Made by a program: the position numbers and the translations under genes. Shown piece after piece: positions 42,738 to 44,042 of a DNA stretch of 44,042 nt; the stretch's first letter is position 1, and the number at the start of each line of letters is the position of its first letter. Under the pieces are notes generated by a model. The model was not told where the DNA came from. It saw nothing but the letters and a program-made list of their open reading frames with translations, and did no database searches. The DNA is from Fodinibius salsisoli. Its GTDB lineage: Bacteria; Bacteroidota; Rhodothermia; Balneolales; Balneolaceae. Location: the NCBI RefSeq assembly GCF_026229185.1, contig NZ_JAGGJA010000022.1, forward strand, positions 1-44,042, written 5' to 3'.

Positions 42738-43799
42738 ATGAAGAAATTACGTACACCTTTTATTGTTTTACTTAGCCTCTTCACCATTGTCGCATGTGAT
42801 AAAGAAGAGATGGGCCCGGTCATCAGTTCAGAGCCGGGTTCTCCTGCTATCACTGCTCCTGAATCGGGACAAGGCTATACCCTTACCGAAGAAACAGCCG
42901 AAGACACCTTAATGACGATAACATGGACAGAGCCCGACTATGGTTTTGCTGCCCCCGTGACCTATTCCATAGAAATGGGACTCACAAACGGAGATTTTGC
43001 TGACTCCACAGAAATTGGAACCACCACGGAGAGCTCCTATGCGCTTACCGTCAGTGGCATGAACAACCGACTGATCTCTGCCGGATTTGCGGCCAATCAA
43101 CAAATAACGGTGCCTGTACGAGTTCGTGCCATGGTCAATGATTCCGTTCAACAAGAAATCTCGGAACCAGCATCTTATACTTTTACTCCTTACTTGGTGG
43201 AGGTAGAATACCCGGAAATTTACGTTCCAGGCGGCTACCAGGCAGCCAGCGGATATATGACCGACTGGGAACCTGCCGATGCCCCTGCCCTCTATTCTTT
43301 TGAAGATGATGACTTCTACGAAGGCTACGTCTATATTGCTAACGCTGGTGCAGCCTTCAAGTTTACAGCTGAACGCAACTGGAATAATGGCGACTGGGGC
43401 GATACCGGTGCCGATGGAACGCTTGACGCAGGCGGAGATAATATTATAGCTGAAACGGCTGGCTATTATAAAATGGATGTTGATTTAAGTAACCTTACCT
43501 ACTCTTTAACCAATACCGATTGGGGTGTTATCGGAGATGCAACAGCCGGTGAATGGGATGCGGACCAGGATATGACGTATAATCCCGATACCAAAGTATG
43601 GACAATCACAACGGACCTGACAGCCGGCGAAATGAAATTCCGTGCCAACGATGCCTGGGATCTGAATTACGGTGATGCGGAAGGCGATGGCACACTGGAG
43701 GCCGGTGCAGATAACATTGCAGTAGAAGAGGCCGGTAATTATACCGTTGAACTCAACCTGAGTGAAGTCCCATACACCTACTCGCTTACCCAAAATTAA
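42738..43799 (+). CDS. SusE-like surface glycan-binding lipoprotein
   Basis: About 353 residues from MKKLRTPF; the frame extends 9 codons upstream to 42711, but the preceding MLNVKNMMI would spoil the signal. The lipobox is FTIVAC. Residues about 20-165 are a SusE N-terminal Ig-like domain (ITWTEPDYGFAAPVTYSIEMGL). Two tandem binding repeats follow (about 170-265 and 265-353), each with an alternating Trp/Asp pattern (AERNWNNGDWGDTGADGTLDAGGDNI and ANDAWDLNYGDAEGDGTLEAGADNI), as in SusE/SusF starch-binding units. It completes a SusC-SusD-SusE set; an amylase gene normally follows but here an IS element begins. Confidence 0.88.
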   Translation: MKKLRTPFIVLLSLFTIVACDKEEMGPVISSEPGSPAITAPESGQGYTLTEETAEDTLMTITWTEPDYGFAAPVTYSIEMGLTNGDFADSTEIGTTTESSYALTVSGMNNRLISAGFAANQQITVPVRVRAMVNDSVQQEISEPASYTFTPYLVEVEYPEIYVPGGYQAASGYMTDWEPADAPALYSFEDDDFYEGYVYIANAGAAFKFTAERNWNNGDWGDTGADGTLDAGGDNIIAETAGYYKMDVDLSNLTYSLTNTDWGVIGDATAGEWDADQDMTYNPDTKVWTITTDLTAGEMKFRANDAWDLNYGDAEGDGTLEAGADNIAVEEAGNYTVELNLSEVPYTYSLTQN

Positions 43800-43815
43800 C
43801 TTTATTATCCAGTAT

Positions 43816-43847
43816 ACTCATGGTTGGGTGTCATCCCAGCCATGAGT
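43816..43847 (+). terminator. Hairpin after the sus operon
   Basis: ACTCATGGTTGGG (43816-43828) pairs with CCCAGCCATGAGT (43835-43847) with one G-T wobble. It lies 17 bp past the SusE stop, but only a short U-rich tail (TTCTATAA) follows, so it may terminate or stabilise the transcript. Confidence 0.6.
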
Positions 43848-43916
43848 TCTATAACCCATTGAATTACTCAATTTAGAGCTTATTTATATAGTTTGTTATA
43901 AACAACCCCCTTTTAT

Positions 43917-43944
43917 TGGAATTGCAACAAAAAAGTAGACAGTG
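43917..43944 (+). repeat. Putative terminal inverted repeat of an IS3-family element
   Basis: TGGAATTGCAACAAAAAAGTAGACAGTG starts with TG and contains the AAAAGTAGACA-type end common in IS3/IS150 elements. It lies just beyond the transposase stop, where the end should be. The other end is outside the window, so the boundary is provisional. Confidence 0.5.
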
Positions 43945-43956
43945 AGTTAAGGGTGA

Positions 43957-44042
43957 TCATGCGGCCTGTTGCTGTTGGGTTATTAATAATTCTTCGGTTT
44001 GTGCAGGGCTGCGGTAATCCAGGCTTGAATGCAGGCGCTTGC
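43957..44042 (-). CDS. IS3-family transposase C-terminus (partial)
   Basis: The last 27 residues of a transposase running off the right edge: KRLHSSLDYRSPAQTEELL followed by ITQQQQAA and a TGA at 43957-43959. The RLHSSLxYRSPAxxE motif is the C-terminal end of the integrase core (rve) of IS3 orfB. The gene continues beyond the window, so completeness of the element is unknown. It sits directly after the sus operon. Confidence 0.88.
   Translation of the reverse strand, partial: KRLHSSLDYRSPAQTEELLITQQQQAA

Overview
The window looks like chromosome from a Gram-negative member of the Bacteroidota/Balneolota/Rhodothermota group, most likely a halotolerant Balneolota-type bacterium. This rests on family content: a SusC/SusD/SusE set, a Bacteroidota-style LptE lipoprotein, twin-arginine-exported oxidoreductase and SGNH proteins, prfB with its recoding site, type B L31, and genes for making and using the osmolyte glucosylglycerate. 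No rRNA or tRNA gene was found, and species cannot be named from sequence alone.

Layout. 1-1.7 kb is accessory DNA: an AT-rich orphan gene between 12-bp inverted repeats, then a gene-free stretch with several hairpins, three of them copies of a 31-nt REP-like element. 1.7-5.6 kb is a housekeeping run on the minus strand: prfB (with programmed +1 frameshift), coaE, fbp, an SGNH hydrolase, and a YqjD-like small protein upstream. 5.8-8.9 kb on the plus strand carries btaA-btaB (betaine lipid DGTS synthesis), a TPR protein and a small barrel protein ending in a strong terminator. 9-16.5 kb is mixed: Gfo/Idh/MocA oxidoreductase, thioesterase, Hpt protein, galE, a secreted beta protein, a glycosyltransferase, an endolysin-like amidase and a DUF3127 protein with an SSB-like tail. 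16.5-22.6 kb holds a fused 5-oxoprolinase and a large Cys-containing beta-sandwich protein without a leader.

22.9-27.6 kb is a glucosylglycerate module: an M20-fold protein lacking key catalytic residues, glucosyl-3-phosphoglycerate synthase and a HAD phosphatase in one overlapping operon, facing a convergent GH13_18 phosphorylase that would degrade the product. 27.9-32.3 kb is an ECF sigma operon whose anti-sigma factor and outer-membrane barrel both end in CBM48/AMPK-type glycan-binding folds, followed by two exported proteins. 32.5-37.6 kb holds a receiver-less sigma-54 activator, lptE, a TPR-like gene, an MBL hydrolase, rpmE2 and a MoxR-type AAA+ ATPase. 38.1-43.8 kb is a SusC-SusD-SusE glycan uptake operon preceded by two perfect LacI/cre-type operators; the window ends inside an IS3-family transposase just after it.

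The most interesting items are the carbohydrate-domain sigma/anti-sigma/barrel operon, the degenerate M20 protein in the osmolyte operon, the btaAB pair, the SSB-tailed DUF3127 protein, and the REP/inverted-repeat structures at the left end. None is proven to be a new system; each finding names the test that would decide it.
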